NCBI GenBank assembly: GCA_963734575.1
Contig: CAVTHT010000019.1
Location: 50,815 to 114,814 of the forward strand
Direction of reading: 5' to 3'
Length of the DNA stretch: 64,000 nt
From: CAIWHR01 sp963734575
GTDB taxonomy: Bacteria; Pseudomonadota; Gammaproteobacteria; Burkholderiales; Casimicrobiaceae
The notes beneath the pieces were generated by a model that saw nothing but the letters and a program-made list of their open reading frames with translations, was not told the DNA's origin and did no database searches. How positions within the stretch are numbered: the first letter of the stretch is position 1; every line of letters starts with the position of its first letter. Position numbers and translations under genes: made by a program. This document shows positions 1 to 9,392 of the stretch, one piece after another.

Positions 1-2
1 AG

Positions 3-2290
3 TTCCAGTGCCTGCACGGCATGGGCGAGAGCATTTACGACCAGGTCGTCGGACCCGCGCGACTCGACCGCCGTTGCCGCATCTACGCGCCCGTGGGCTC
101 GCACGAGACGTTGCTCGGCTATCTCGTGCGCAGGCTGCTCGAGAACGGCGCCAACACGTCGTTCGTGAACCGCATCGTCGATCCGAAAGTGCGCATCGCC
201 GATCTCGTGGCGGATCCGGTGGCCGTGGCGCAGCGCACCGGCGGCGCGCCGCATCCGCGCATCCCGCTGCCCGTGGACATCCTCGGCGACCGGCGCAATT
301 CGATGGGCATCGATTTCTCCGACGATCTCGTTCTTGCCGAGCTCGCGGACGCGCTGCGCACGCACGCCGCGCGGTTCGTCGAAGGCGGGGCGTTGCTGGC
401 CGATGGCCATGCCGCGGCGCGTCGCGCCGCCGATCAGCGCGCGCAGGAGGCGCGCGAGCGCACCGAAGTGCGCAATCCGGCGCAACGCGACGAGCTCGTC
501 GGCGCGGTCGCCACCGCCACGTCGGACGACGCGCGGCGGGCGGTGGATCTCGCACTCGAGCGCGGCGGCGCGTGGAGCAATCTGCCCGTCGCAGCGCGTG
601 CAGAGGTCCTCGAGCGCGCCGCCGACCTGATCGAGACCGGTCGCGCCGCGCTGCTCGCCCTGCTCGTGCGCGAAGCCGGCCGCACGCTGCCGAACGCGAT
701 GTCGGAAGTGCGCGAGGCCGCGGACTTCTGCCGCTACTGCGCCGTGCAGGCACGCGGCGAGCTCGCTCGCGGCGACGCTGCGGCGCGCGGTCCCATGGTG
801 TGCATCTCGCCATGGAATTTCCCGCTGTCGATCTTCGTCGGACAGGTCGCGCGGCACTCGCCGCCGGCAATCCCGTGCTCGCGAAACCGGCGGAGCAGAC
901 GCCGCTCGTCGCGGGATGCGCGGTCGACTGCTGCACGAGGCAGGCGTGCCTCCGGCGGCATTGCAGTTCCTGCCCGGGCCGGGCGAGATCGTCGGCGCCG
1001 CGCTGGTAGCGACGGGCGCATCGCCGGCGTGATCTTCACCGGCTCGACCGACCGTCGCGCGCAGCATCCATCGGCAGCTCGCGACGCGCGCGGACGATCC
1101 GGTGCTGATCGCCGAGACCGGGGGCCAGAACGCGATGATCGTCGACAGCTCGGCGTTGCCGGAGCAGGTGGTGGGCGATGTGCTCGTGTCCGCCTTCGAC
1201 AGCGCGGGGCAGCGTTGCTCGGCGTTGCGCGTGCTGTGCGTGCAGGAGGACGTCGCGCCGCAGCTCGTGCGCATGCTCGAGGGCGCGATGCACGAGCTCG
1301 CGGTCGGTGATCCGCGACGTCTCTCGACCGACATGGGGCCGGTGATCGACGTCGAAGCGCTCGGGCGCGTGCGAGGCGCACGTCGCGCGCATGCGCGCTG
1401 CGGGCATGCGCGGTCGTGTCGGCCGCGCCGTGCTGCAGGCGGCCGGCGATGGCGCTGCCGGCTGCTTCATGCCGCCGACGCTCGTCGATCTTGGCGGCAT
1501 CGAAGGGCTCGCGCACCTGCGCGAGGAGGTCTTCGGTCCCGTGCTGCACGTGGTCCGCTGGCAGCGCAGCCGAGCTGGCCGAGCTCGATCGACCGCATCA
1601 ATGCCACCGGCTATGCGCTCACGCACGGCATCCACACGCGCATCGACGAGACGGCGGCGAACGTCCTCGATCGCATCCAGGCCGGCAACGTGTACGTGAA
1701 CCGCAACATGATCGGCGCGGTCGTGGGCGTGCAGCCGTTCGGCGGCCACGGCCTGTCGGGCACGGGTCCCAAGGCCGGCGGACCGCTGTACCTGCGCCGT
1801 CTGGTGCGCACGCGCACGCCCGTGCGCTTTCCGCCAGAGCATGCGCCAGGAGTCTGCCGGGTCCCACCGGCGAGGCGAACGAGATCGAGTTCCGCCCGCG
1901 CGGCGTGGTCGCGTGCGTCGCCGACGACGAGCGCACGCTGCGCGCGCAGGCGCGCATCGCGCAGAGCGTCGGCAACACGGTCGTGATGGTGCGCTCGCAC
2001 CTCACGCTCGGCATTCGCCACGGGCTCGACGCGACGCGCCTGCAGCTCGTCGACGCGATCGACTGCGAGCGCAGTCGACGCGGTGCTGCTGCAGGCTCCC
2101 CCGGATCGTGCCGCGCAGATTCGGGCCCAGCTCGCGGCGGGTCGCGGGCAAGATCGTGCCGGTCATCGCGCCCGACGTCGATGGCAACTACGATGCCGCG
2201 CGCCTCGTGGTCGAGCGCACGGTGACCATCAACACGGCGGCGGCGGGCGGCAATGCGCGCCTGCTGGCGATCGCCGGCGACGAGACCTGA
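3..2290 (+). CDS. putA: PutA, C-terminal part (proline dehydrogenase end plus P5C dehydrogenase), frameshifted
   Basis: The gene enters from before the window. The first residues (FQCLHGMGE, then RIYAPVGSHETLLGYLVRR and ENGANTSFVNRIVD) are the end of the FAD proline dehydrogenase domain. They are followed by the L-glutamate gamma-semialdehyde dehydrogenase domain, which oxidises P5C to glutamate with NAD. Visible landmarks are the PWNFPLSIF segment, the FTGST nucleotide-binding segment and the catalytic Cys in GQRCSALR (codon at 1216-1218). QPFGGHGLSGTGPKAGG and a C-terminal extension ending at the TGA at 2288-2290 follow. The reading frame changes about eight times (near 850, 910, 1050, 1375, 1575, 1855, 2075 and 2145), yet no conserved block is lost. 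I therefore read this as sequencing indels rather than a dead gene. An ornithine cyclodeaminase-family gene follows directly, which fits proline/ornithine metabolism. Confidence 0.85.
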
Positions 2291-2299
2291 GCGCCCGCG

Positions 2300-3260
2300 A
2301 TGCTGCAGTTCGACGCCGACGCGATCCGCGCGCGCTGCCGTGGCCGCGCATGCTCGCCGCACTGGAGACGGCACTGCGCGACGACGTGGACGCGCCGCTG
2401 CGCGCGAGTCACGCGATCGAGGTGCCCGATGCGCCCACGGCATCGTTGCTGATGATGCCGGCGTGGCGGCGCGGCCAGAAGCTCGGCGTGAAGCTCGTCA
2501 CGGTGTTCCCCGGCAACGCCGCCGCACGGCCGCCGCTCCGTCGCCGCGGTTTACGTGCTGTTCGATGCGCGCGACGGCTCGCCGCTGGCGCTCTTCGACG
2601 GCGAGGAGATCACGGCACGGCGCACCGCGGGGGCGTCGGCGTATGCGGCGCGCTTTCTCGCGCGACGCGACGCGCGGCATCTCGTGATGGTCGGGGCGGG
2701 GCGGCAGGCCCGCGGCCTGATCGAGGCGCACCGCACGGTGCGACCCATCGAGCGGGTGAGTCTGTGGAGCCGCACGCCGCACCGGGCGGACGCGCGCCGC
2801 GGCGGCGATGCGCAGCGACGGATTGCCCGTCACCGCGATCGACGATCTCGCACGCGGCGTGCGCGAAGCCGACATCGTGAGCTGCGCGACGCTCGCCACG
2901 AGCCCGGTCGTGCGGGGCGAATGGCTCGAGCCCGGCGTCCACGTGGACCTCGTCGGCGCCTTCCGCGCGCACATGCGCGAAACCGACGACGAGGTGCTGC
3001 GCCGCGCCGATGTCATCGTGGTGGACGACCGCATCGCGGCACTCGCCGAAGGCGGCGACATCGTGCATGCCATCCGCAGCGGCGCGATCGGGGTCGAGCG
3101 CATCGCAGCCTCGCTGCGCGATCTCGCGGGTGGCACGCACGCGGGGCGCGCGTCACCGGCGCAGATCACGGTGTTCAAGTCCGTGGGGTTCGCGCTCGAG
3201 GACCTCGCGGCGGCGGAGGCGGTGTTCGACGCGTATCTTGCGGGCCGGGGCTCAGCCTGA
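2300..3260 (+). CDS. Ornithine cyclodeaminase / mu-crystallin family protein, frameshifted
   Basis: Begins at an ATG 9 bases after the putA stop and ends at TGA 3258-3260. The family includes ornithine cyclodeaminase (ornithine to proline plus ammonia) and imine reductases such as pyrroline-2-carboxylate reductase. The NAD(P)-binding motif is clear (VMVGAGRQARGLIEAH), as are the preceding LFDGEEITARRTAGASAYAA segment and the later ADIVSCAT and HVDLVGAF blocks that are typical of the fold. The frame changes near 2333, 2520 and 2795 with no missing conserved sequence, so the gene is probably intact in the cell. Its place behind putA suggests proline or hydroxyproline metabolism, but the substrate cannot be fixed from sequence. 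The stop codon lies in AGCCTGAC, the right half of the window's REP palindrome. Confidence 0.8.
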
Positions 3261-3557
3261 CGGCGTCGCGACGACGTCCTGCACTTCCGGGTGCCGCTGG
3301 ACGTACCTTCGCACGTACGAGCAATGCGGCGCGATCCTGAGGCCGTGCGCCCGCGCGTGCGCCACCGCCGCTCGCACGAGCTGCGCCGCGATGCCGCGCC
3401 CGGCGAGTGCCGACGGCACTTCGGTATGACTCATCGCCATGACGTCGCCCGTCATGTGGTAGTCGGCATGGCACAGATGGCCATCCACGTCGGCTTCGAA
3501 CCGTCCCGCTGCCGTGTTGTGGCGCACCGCAATGTCCTTCGGTTCATCCCGTGACAT
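3252..3557 (-). CDS. Small GNAT-family N-acetyltransferase (YidJ/Gtn type)
   Basis: This 101-residue protein has the compact acetyltransferase fold of the Acetyltransf_CG kind. The acetyl-CoA loop HTEVPSALAGRGIAAQLV lies at residues 44-61, followed by a conserved APHCSYVRRYVQRHPE segment at 76-91. The protein covers the whole family length. The gene converges with the cyclodeaminase gene and overlaps its last 9 bases. The acceptor substrate is unknown for this small subfamily. Confidence 0.75.
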   Translation of the reverse strand: MSRDEPKDIAVRHNTAAGRFEADVDGHLCHADYHMTGDVMAMSHTEVPSALAGRGIAAQLVRAAVAHARAHGLRIAPHCSYVRRYVQRHPEVQDVVATPSG

Positions 3558-3710
3558 GTCCGCTCCCTGTAGCTCGATGTCGTTCGATCATGTTAGTCGC
3601 CTGGCGGCCGCTGCAGTTCCGGCTGCCCGTGCCGAGGGCGCGGCGCCGTTTTTCGGGCGCACCGTGGCGTAGTAGAGTGGCCGCATCGCGTTCCGCCCCT
3701 CGAGACTCGC

Positions 3711-4781
3711 ATGCTCGTCTTTCGCCAGCTTTTCGACCCGGCGTCATCGACCTACACGTACCTGCTTGCGGACGCCGCGACCCGCGAGGCCGTGCTTATC
3801 GATCCGGTGTTCGAGCAGGCGCGGCGCGACGCGGCCCTGCTGCACGAGCTCGAACTGCGGCTCGTGACGACCCTCGACACGCACGTGCACGCCGATCACG
3901 TAACGGGCGCCTGGCTGCTGAAGCAGATGCTGGGCAGCGCGATCGCCGTCGCTGCGGCGGGCGGCGCACAGGGCGCTGACCGCTACCTGCGGCACGGTGA
4001 CGCCGTCGCATTCGGCAACCGTGGTCTCGAAGTGCGTGCGACGGCCGGTCACACCAGCGGTTGCCTCACCTACGTCCTCGACGACCACACCATGGCATTC
4101 ACCGGGGACGCACTGCTGATCCGCGGCACCGGCCGCACGGACTTCCAGGAGGGCGATCCGCACGTCCTCTACCACTCCGTGCGCGAGCAGATCCTCTCGC
4201 TGCCCGACGACTGCCTTCTTTATCCGGCGCACGATTATCGCGGCCTGACGGTGACGAGCGTCGGCGAGGAGAGGCGCTACAACCCGCGCCTCGGCGGCGA
4301 CATCGGGGAAGACGATTTCGCCGGCTACATGAAGAATCTCGGCCTGCCGCATCCGAAGCAGATCGCGATCGCGGTGCCGGCGAACCTGCAATGCGGCCGG
4401 CCCGAGCACGGTGCGGTGCCCGACGCCGAGCCGAGCTGGGCGCCGCTCACCTTCACCTTCGCAGGCATCTGGGAGATCGCGCCGCATGCGTTGCGCGAGC
4501 TGAAGGAGCCGCTGCAGGTCGTCGACGTGCGCCAGCCCGACGAGTACACCGGCGCGCTCGGTCACATCGAGGGCGCGAAGCTCATTCCGCTGGGCGAGCT
4601 CGCCGCGCGCGTGGACGAGGTCGATCGCACACAGCCTGCGGTGCTGGTGTGTCGTTCCGGTGCGCGCTCCGCCCAGGCCACCGTGCTCCTGCAGCGCGCC
4701 GGGTTCACGCGCGTCGCCAACATGACCGGCGGCATGCTGCGCTGGCGCAGCGAGGGTTACCCCGTCGCGCCGCAGCAGTAG
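3711..4781 (+). CDS. Persulfide dioxygenase-rhodanese fusion (ETHE1-like MBL domain plus sulfurtransferase)
   Basis: A 356-residue two-domain protein. Residues 1-240 are a metallo-beta-lactamase fold with the ETHE1/glyoxalase II metal motif THVHADH (H58, H60, D62, H63), H114 in AGHTSG, D133 in TGD and H174 in PAHDY. This is the iron site that oxidises glutathione persulfide to sulfite. Residues 255-356 are a rhodanese domain with the active Cys314 in the loop CRSGARS. Such natural fusions couple thiosulfate- or persulfide-transfer to persulfide oxidation in H2S detoxification; they are known in Burkholderia-type bacteria. The start at 3711 is the first ATG of the domain (MLVFRQLFDP). A DUF2892 gene lies downstream on the same strand, as is often seen beside rhodaneses. 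Confidence 0.88.
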   Translation: MLVFRQLFDPASSTYTYLLADAATREAVLIDPVFEQARRDAALLHELELRLVTTLDTHVHADHVTGAWLLKQMLGSAIAVAAAGGAQGADRYLRHGDAVAFGNRGLEVRATAGHTSGCLTYVLDDHTMAFTGDALLIRGTGRTDFQEGDPHVLYHSVREQILSLPDDCLLYPAHDYRGLTVTSVGEERRYNPRLGGDIGEDDFAGYMKNLGLPHPKQIAIAVPANLQCGRPEHGAVPDAEPSWAPLTFTFAGIWEIAPHALRELKEPLQVVDVRQPDEYTGALGHIEGAKLIPLGELAARVDEVDRTQPAVLVCRSGARSAQATVLLQRAGFTRVANMTGGMLRWRSEGYPVAPQQ

Positions 4782-4896
4782 TAGCATCAGCGAGACGGCG
4801 GACGCCGGCGAGCTTCATCCTTCATCCGGACCGCCGTTCGCAGGACCTGCTCTGACAAGCGTCAGGCCCGCCCTGATTCACACAAGAGGAGCTGCC

Positions 4897-5103
4897 ATGG
4901 TCCACAACGTCGGAACGCTGGATCGCGTGATCCGCATCGTCATCGGTCTCGGTATCCTGTCCATGCTCTATCTGGTCGAGAGCAGTGCCCGCTGGTGGGG
5001 ACTGGTCGGCCTCGTGCCGCTCGTGAGCGGCATCGTGAGCTATTGCCCGTTCTATCACGCTGCGGGCGTGGACACGATCGAGAACACCACGGCGACGCAG
5101 TAG
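4897..5103 (+). CDS. DUF2892 (YgaP-type) small inner-membrane protein
   Basis: A 68-residue protein matching the YgaP transmembrane domain family. It opens with NVGTLDRVIRIVIGLG, has two hydrophobic helices at about residues 11-28 and 33-50, and a conserved PLVSGIVSYCPFY segment. A good ribosome-binding site (AGGAG) precedes the ATG. In YgaP this domain is fused to a rhodanese; here it follows a rhodanese-containing gene by 115 bases. I infer a role in membrane sulfur handling, without direct evidence. A second member of the family lies at 51249. Confidence 0.85.
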   Translation: MVHNVGTLDRVIRIVIGLGILSMLYLVESSARWWGLVGLVPLVSGIVSYCPFYHAAGVDTIENTTATQ

Positions 5104-5116
5104 CGGCACGAGCGAC

Positions 5117-5139
5117 GGGCGCGTGCGAGACGCGCGCCC
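5117..5139. terminator. Hairpin between convergent genes
   Basis: Arms GGGCGCG (5117-5123) and CGCGCCC (5133-5139) form a 7-base-pair stem with a 9-base loop between the DUF2892 gene and the convergent ygiD gene. There is no T-tract on either side, so a role as a bidirectional terminator is only a possibility. Confidence 0.3.
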
Positions 5140-5154
5140 GCCCTGCCCTTCGCG

Positions 5155-5952
5155 TCAGTGCTGCGCCGGCCGGAAGAGGTAGGAATCCATCGCGAGGGCG
5201 CTGCCTTCGAACGCGCGCAGGACCGGCTCGGGCGAGGCTTCTTCCCCGGCCGCACCGAGCGCAACGAACAACGGCAGGAAGTGCTCCTCCGTGGGATGGG
5301 CGCGCGCTGCGCCCGGCGCGCGCTCGCGATAATCCACGAGTGCGTCGGTGGCGTGCGACTCGAGCGCGTCGTGCAGCCACGTCGCGAATGCCTGCGCATA
5401 CGGCAGAGGCTCGCCGCCGCGACGGTTCATCATCCAGTCGCGCAGGTTGTGCGTCGTGTGGCCCGAGCCGACGATCAGCACGCCGCGGTCGCGCAACGGC
5501 GCCAGCGCGCGGCCGACACGCAGGTGGTGCGCGGCGCCGAGCGCCGTCTGCACCGAGAGCTGCACGACGGGTACGTCCGCATCCGGATACATGCGCAGGA
5601 GCGGCACCCACGCGCCGTGATCGATGCCGCGCACGCCATCGATGCCGGCGGCGATGCCTTCGTGCTTCAGGAGCGCGACCGCCTCGGCCGCGACTGCGGG
5701 CTCACCCGGCGCCGGATAGCGGATCTCGTAGAGCTCCTGCGGAAAGCCGCCGAAATCGTGGATCGTTTCCGGGTGCGCATTGCCCGTCAGCATCGGCACC
5801 GCCGTTTCCCAGTGCGCCGACACCATCAGCAGCGCGCGCGGCCGCGGCAGCTGCTTCGCGAGCTCCTGCCACGCCTCACCTGCAGCGCCGGATTCCACCG
5901 CGTGCATCGGCGAGCCGTGGGACAGGAAAAGTGTTGGCATGCGGACGTCCAT
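5155..5952 (-). CDS. ygiD: YgiD-type class III extradiol dioxygenase (4,5-DOPA dioxygenase family)
   Basis: A 265-residue LigB-superfamily protein. It shows the start motif TLFLSHGSPM (H12), SAHWE (H47), the segment GIDHGAWVPL (H112), GSGHTTHNLRD (H165) and EEHFLPLFVALGA (H224), all at family positions. The group ring-cleaves catechol-type substrates such as DOPA with a non-haem metal; the physiological substrate of bacterial YgiD proteins is mostly unknown. M5 (MPTLFLSHG) is an equally likely start. The gene is complete and stands alone between two opposing transcription units. Confidence 0.85.
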   Translation of the reverse strand: MDVRMPTLFLSHGSPMHAVESGAAGEAWQELAKQLPRPRALLMVSAHWETAVPMLTGNAHPETIHDFGGFPQELYEIRYPAPGEPAVAAEAVALLKHEGIAAGIDGVRGIDHGAWVPLLRMYPDADVPVVQLSVQTALGAAHHLRVGRALAPLRDRGVLIVGSGHTTHNLRDWMMNRRGGEPLPYAQAFATWLHDALESHATDALVDYRERAPGAARAHPTEEHFLPLFVALGAAGEEASPEPVLRAFEGSALAMDSYLFRPAQH

Positions 5953-6033
5953 CGTTACCTCCGTGAGAGCGGCGGCGCGTGAGGTGCCTCCTGGCGGTCC
6001 GCCACGCGACGCCCGTTCTTGCTTGTTTGCGGC

Positions 6034-6642
6034 TCAATCCTTCAGGAGACCCTCCTGGCGCAACGCGGCCTGCACCTTCGGGCGCGCGGCCACGCGGGCC
6101 ATGAAGTCCTGCAGGCGCGGGAACGGCTTGAGACTCACGTCCAGCATGCCGGACCAGTTCACGACCGTGAAGAGATACGCATCCGCGATCGTGAAGCCAT
6201 CGCCGGTGAGGTACGCATGCTTCGCGAGCTCATGCTCCACCATCGTGAAGCGCCTGGCGAGCCTTTCGCGCGCGGCGTCTTTCGTGGCGGCCGGCGCCTT
6301 GGCGTCCCACAGCGGCCCGAATCCCTTGTGGATCTCCGTGGCGATGAAGTTCAGCCACTCCATGAGCTGGTAGCGCGCGATCGTGCCGGCCTCGGGCGCG
6401 AGCGTGCCCGGGTTGCGGTCGGCGATGTACTGCAGCAGCACCGCCGCTTCCGTGAGCCTGGTGCCGTCGTCGAGCTGGAGCACGGGCACGTACCCCTTCG
6501 GGTGCACGTGGAAGAAGTCGGTGCCGTCCTCCACCGCGTGCTTCCCCAGGTCCACCTTGGCCAGGTGATAGGGAAGGCCGGCCTCGTTGAGTGCGATGTG
6601 CGGTGCCAGAGAACAGGCACCCGGTGCGTAGTAGAGCTTCAT
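6034..6642 (-). CDS. Glutathione S-transferase, beta-class-like
   Basis: A 202-residue GST with an N-terminal thioredoxin-like domain (MKLYYAPGACSLAPH, with Cys10/Ser11 where beta-class GSTs have the catalytic Cys10). The glutathione-binding turn is PVLQLDDGTRLTEAAVLLQYI. The C-terminal helical domain contains YLTGDGFTIADAYLF, the N-capping box of GSTs. The start was chosen because AGGAGG lies six bases before ATG at 6642; the longer upstream frame has no such signal. It is divergent from a LysR regulator, which is the obvious candidate controller. Confidence 0.88.
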   Translation of the reverse strand: MKLYYAPGACSLAPHIALNEAGLPYHLAKVDLGKHAVEDGTDFFHVHPKGYVPVLQLDDGTRLTEAAVLLQYIADRNPGTLAPEAGTIARYQLMEWLNFIATEIHKGFGPLWDAKAPAATKDAARERLARRFTMVEHELAKHAYLTGDGFTIADAYLFTVVNWSGMLDVSLKPFPRLQDFMARVAARPKVQAALRQEGLLKD

Positions 6643-6769
6643 GCAGCCTCCTGAACATTGGGTTGGTGATGGATCGACCATGCCGCGGTCCGGAAAGTCC
6701 GCGCTGCAGGTGACGGCACCATGGTGATTCTTTCGACCGAATCGATAAATGGCCACAATGTTGACGGAC

Positions 6770-6788
6770 TGTTGCGTGTGACGCAACA
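6770..6788. promoter_or_regulatory. Perfect inverted repeat at LysR start (likely operator)
   Basis: TGTTGCGT at 6770-6777 and ACGCAACA at 6781-6788 form a perfect 8-base inverted repeat with a 3-base spacer. It lies between the divergent GST and LysR genes and ends two bases before the lysR ATG. It has the length and symmetry of a LysR-type site; its position next to the start fits autorepression. Confidence 0.5.
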
Positions 6789-6790
6789 AT

Positions 6791-7732
6791 ATGCCGATGG
6801 ATCGCCTCGCAGCCATGACGACATTCAGCCGGGTCGTGGAGATGGGCAGCTTTGCCCGCGCCGCGGAGCGGCTCGACATCTCGGTGTCCGCGGTGTCGCG
6901 CCAGGTCGCCGAGCTCGAGGCGCATCTCGATGCGCGCCTGCTCAACCGCACGACGCGGCGGCTGTCGCTGACGGAGGCCGGTCGCGCCTACCACGAGCGC
7001 TGCGTGCAGCTCCTCGCCGATCTCGAGGAGGCCGAGCAGTCGGCCCGCTCCGGCACCGCGGTGCCGCGGGGAACGCTGCGTCTCACATGCGCGATCAGCT
7101 TCGGCGCGCGCTATCTCGCACCGGTCGTCGCGGCCTTCATGGCGCGCTATCCCGAGCTGCGGCTCGACGTCGAGCTGTCCGATCGCGCGGTCGACCTCGT
7201 CGACGAGGGCTTCGATCTGGCGGTGCGCATCGGCGCCATCGGCAGCCAGAATCTGGTGGGGCGGCGCATCGGCGCATCGCGCCTCGTCTGCTGTGCCGCG
7301 CCGTCCTATCTCGAACGCCACGGACGTCCGGCGTCGCCGGAAGACCTCGCGCGGCACGTGTGCCTGACGTACGAATACTCGAGCTCGCGCAATGTCTGGC
7401 GCTTCATGCAGGGCGATGGCAGCGAGACGACGGCGCGCATCAGCGGTCCGCTGCACGCGAACAACGGCCGGTTCCTCGAAGCGATGGCGGTGGCCGGCCT
7501 CGGGATCATCTACGAGCCCGATTTCATCGTCGGCCCGGACCTGCGCGCCGGGCGGCTCGAACGGCTGCTCCAGGCGCACGAGCTGCCGCCCGCCGCGATC
7601 TACGTGGTGTACCCGAGCCGGCGCCACCTGTCGGCGAAGGTGCGGGCGTTCGCGGACTTCGTCGCGGAGAGCTTTGCCACGCAGCCGTGGACGCTGGACG
7701 CGCGGCGCCCGAGAGCGGTGGCCGCGCGATAG
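6791..7732 (+). CDS. LysR-family transcriptional regulator
   Basis: A 313-residue protein with the winged helix-turn-helix at about residues 8-65 (TTFSRVVEMGSFARAAERL, then SAVSRQVAELEAHLDARLLNRTTRRLSLTEAG). A periplasmic-binding-protein-like effector domain begins near residue 90. Full length for the family and of the CrgA/DmlR-like group common in betaproteobacteria. Two ATGs (6791 and 6797) are possible; no clear Shine-Dalgarno sequence is seen because a palindrome occupies the upstream bases. It is divergent from the GST gene and probably controls it. Confidence 0.9.
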   Translation: MPMDRLAAMTTFSRVVEMGSFARAAERLDISVSAVSRQVAELEAHLDARLLNRTTRRLSLTEAGRAYHERCVQLLADLEEAEQSARSGTAVPRGTLRLTCAISFGARYLAPVVAAFMARYPELRLDVELSDRAVDLVDEGFDLAVRIGAIGSQNLVGRRIGASRLVCCAAPSYLERHGRPASPEDLARHVCLTYEYSSSRNVWRFMQGDGSETTARISGPLHANNGRFLEAMAVAGLGIIYEPDFIVGPDLRAGRLERLLQAHELPPAAIYVVYPSRRHLSAKVRAFADFVAESFATQPWTLDARRPRAVAAR

Positions 7733-7804
7733 CTGCGGAACCTGTGGTGCAGACGCGGGTCACTGCTGTGCCCCTCGCCCATCACCTATAACGCACACAC
7801 GACG

Positions 7805-8767
7805 ATGTCGCCCTCCCCGCAGGTCCCTTCACCACGAGGCGCGCGCCGCTGGCGTCCCCGCACGTCTCGCCTGCTCGCCGCCGTCGTCGCCGGCGCCGTG
7901 CTCGCGAGCGGCTGCGTCATGCTCGAAACCAAGGAGCGCGAGCTCACGTGGCGCCCCATCCGCACCGCTGCGGCGTGGTACAGCGGATTGCCCACCGGCG
8001 TGCAGGACCTCTACCTGCCCGTGCGTGCCGCGACCGATGCCCCGCGGATCCACGCCTGGTGGTGGCCCGCGGAGCATGCCGGCGCGCCCGCGGTCCTGTA
8101 CCTGCATGGCGCGCGCTGGAATCTCACCGGTCAGCTGCGCCGCATCCAGCAGCTGCACGACTTCGGCTTTTCGGTGTTCGCGATCGACTATCGCGGCTTC
8201 GGCAAGAGCGACGGCGACATGCCGTCGGAAACCACCGCCTACGAGGACGCGCAGGCTGCCTGGTCGTGGCTCGCGCAGCACCAGCCGGATGCCGCTAAGC
8301 GCTTCATCTATGGCCACTCGCTCGGCGGAGCCGTGGCGGTGGATCTCGCTGCCCATCTCGCGGCCGCACCCGACGGCGCGGGCGGGCTCATCGTCGAGTC
8401 GTCGTTCACCTCGCTCGGGGATGTCGCGGCGGCGATGAGCTACGAATGGCTGCCGGTGGGGCTCATCCTGGCGGACAAGTTCGATTCGGTGTCGAAGATG
8501 GCGCAGGTGCGCATGCCGGTGCTGGTCGTGCATGGCGCGAGCGATACGTACGTGCCTGCGCGCCTCAGCAAGGCGCTGTTCGACGCTGCACCCGCGCCGA
8601 AGAAGCTGCTCCTCGTCGAGGGCGGCAGCCACAACAACAGCATGTGGATGGGCAACGGTGAGTACCGTGCGGCGCTGGCGGAGCTGTTCGGGCTCCACGC
8701 CGAGGCGGCAGGCCCGGACGCGACGGCGCCGAAAGCGGCATCGCGCCGCAGTGCGCGGCGCGGGTGA
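7805..8767 (+). CDS. Alpha/beta hydrolase lipoprotein
   Basis: A 320-residue protein starting with an Arg-rich stretch, a hydrophobic segment and a lipobox LASGC (Cys37), so it is probably a lipoprotein. The hydrolase fold follows: oxyanion segment VLYLHGARW near 98-105, nucleophile elbow GHSLGG (Ser172), Asp247 in VVHGASDTYVP and His276 in GGSHNNS complete a catalytic triad. It resembles the BEM46/YfhR-like serine hydrolases. The substrate is not evident. The C-terminus is a short basic tail. Confidence 0.83.
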   Translation: MSPSPQVPSPRGARRWRPRTSRLLAAVVAGAVLASGCVMLETKERELTWRPIRTAAAWYSGLPTGVQDLYLPVRAATDAPRIHAWWWPAEHAGAPAVLYLHGARWNLTGQLRRIQQLHDFGFSVFAIDYRGFGKSDGDMPSETTAYEDAQAAWSWLAQHQPDAAKRFIYGHSLGGAVAVDLAAHLAAAPDGAGGLIVESSFTSLGDVAAAMSYEWLPVGLILADKFDSVSKMAQVRMPVLVVHGASDTYVPARLSKALFDAAPAPKKLLLVEGGSHNNSMWMGNGEYRAALAELFGLHAEAAGPDATAPKAASRRSARRG

Positions 8768-8773
8768 AGCAGT

Positions 8774-9184
8774 TTAGGGCAGCTGGATCTTGCCGCCACC
8801 CGGGAGCGGGCCGCCGCCGGTGAGCGCCGATGCGGCGCCGGCGGGTGGCACGATGAGCGACGACTGCGCCTGGCGACGCATCTCCTGCAGCTCGCGCACG
8901 GCGCGCTCGATCCCGGCCTTGGCGGCTTCGCCGTAACCCTCGACCGCTTCCGCCAGGTTGTTCGCCTCGATCTCGAAGCTCACCGGCAGCGGGCCCATGT
9001 TGGTCATGATCTGTGCCTCGCCGAGATAGAGCGTCGGCCGGGCGGTGTCGGTCTTGCCGTCAGTGGTGACAGGCACCATCACCCGCAGCGTGGCGGCCGT
9101 GCGGTCCGTGTAGATCTCCTCGCGATACAGGGAGGCGGCGTCCATGCCGGCGTCGGGCATGCGCTGGTTCGGTCGGTCGGCCAT
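8774..9184 (-). CDS. Conserved hypothetical protein, 136 aa
   Basis: No named domain recognised. A well-placed AAGGAG lies before the ATG at 9184. The sequence has a beta-rich middle (TLRVMVPVTTDG, PTLYLGEAQIMTNMGPLPVSFEIEA) followed by an amphipathic helix (NLAEAVEGYGEAAKAGIERAVRELQEMRRQ) and a Pro/Gly-rich tail. There is no signal peptide or membrane helix, so it is likely cytosolic. It converges with the hydrolase gene, with 6 bases between stops. Confidence 0.7.
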   Translation of the reverse strand: MADRPNQRMPDAGMDAASLYREEIYTDRTAATLRVMVPVTTDGKTDTARPTLYLGEAQIMTNMGPLPVSFEIEANNLAEAVEGYGEAAKAGIERAVRELQEMRRQAQSSLIVPPAGAASALTGGGPLPGGGKIQLP

Positions 9185-9392
9185 GATGGAAGCTCCTTGG
9201 TCCCGGTACTGGAAACGTCGATGTTAGCAAACCGGCCTACGCTTCCGCGCTGATCGCAGCGCTCGCAGGAGTTCCCGGCGCTTACCGCCGGCGCAAGGCG
9301 GACGTACGGGCGTTCCATCCGGCGGTCCAGAGCATTGGCGCGCCGGGGCCCCTACGGTACATTCAGCGGCTCACCCGCCAAGGAGGATGCGC

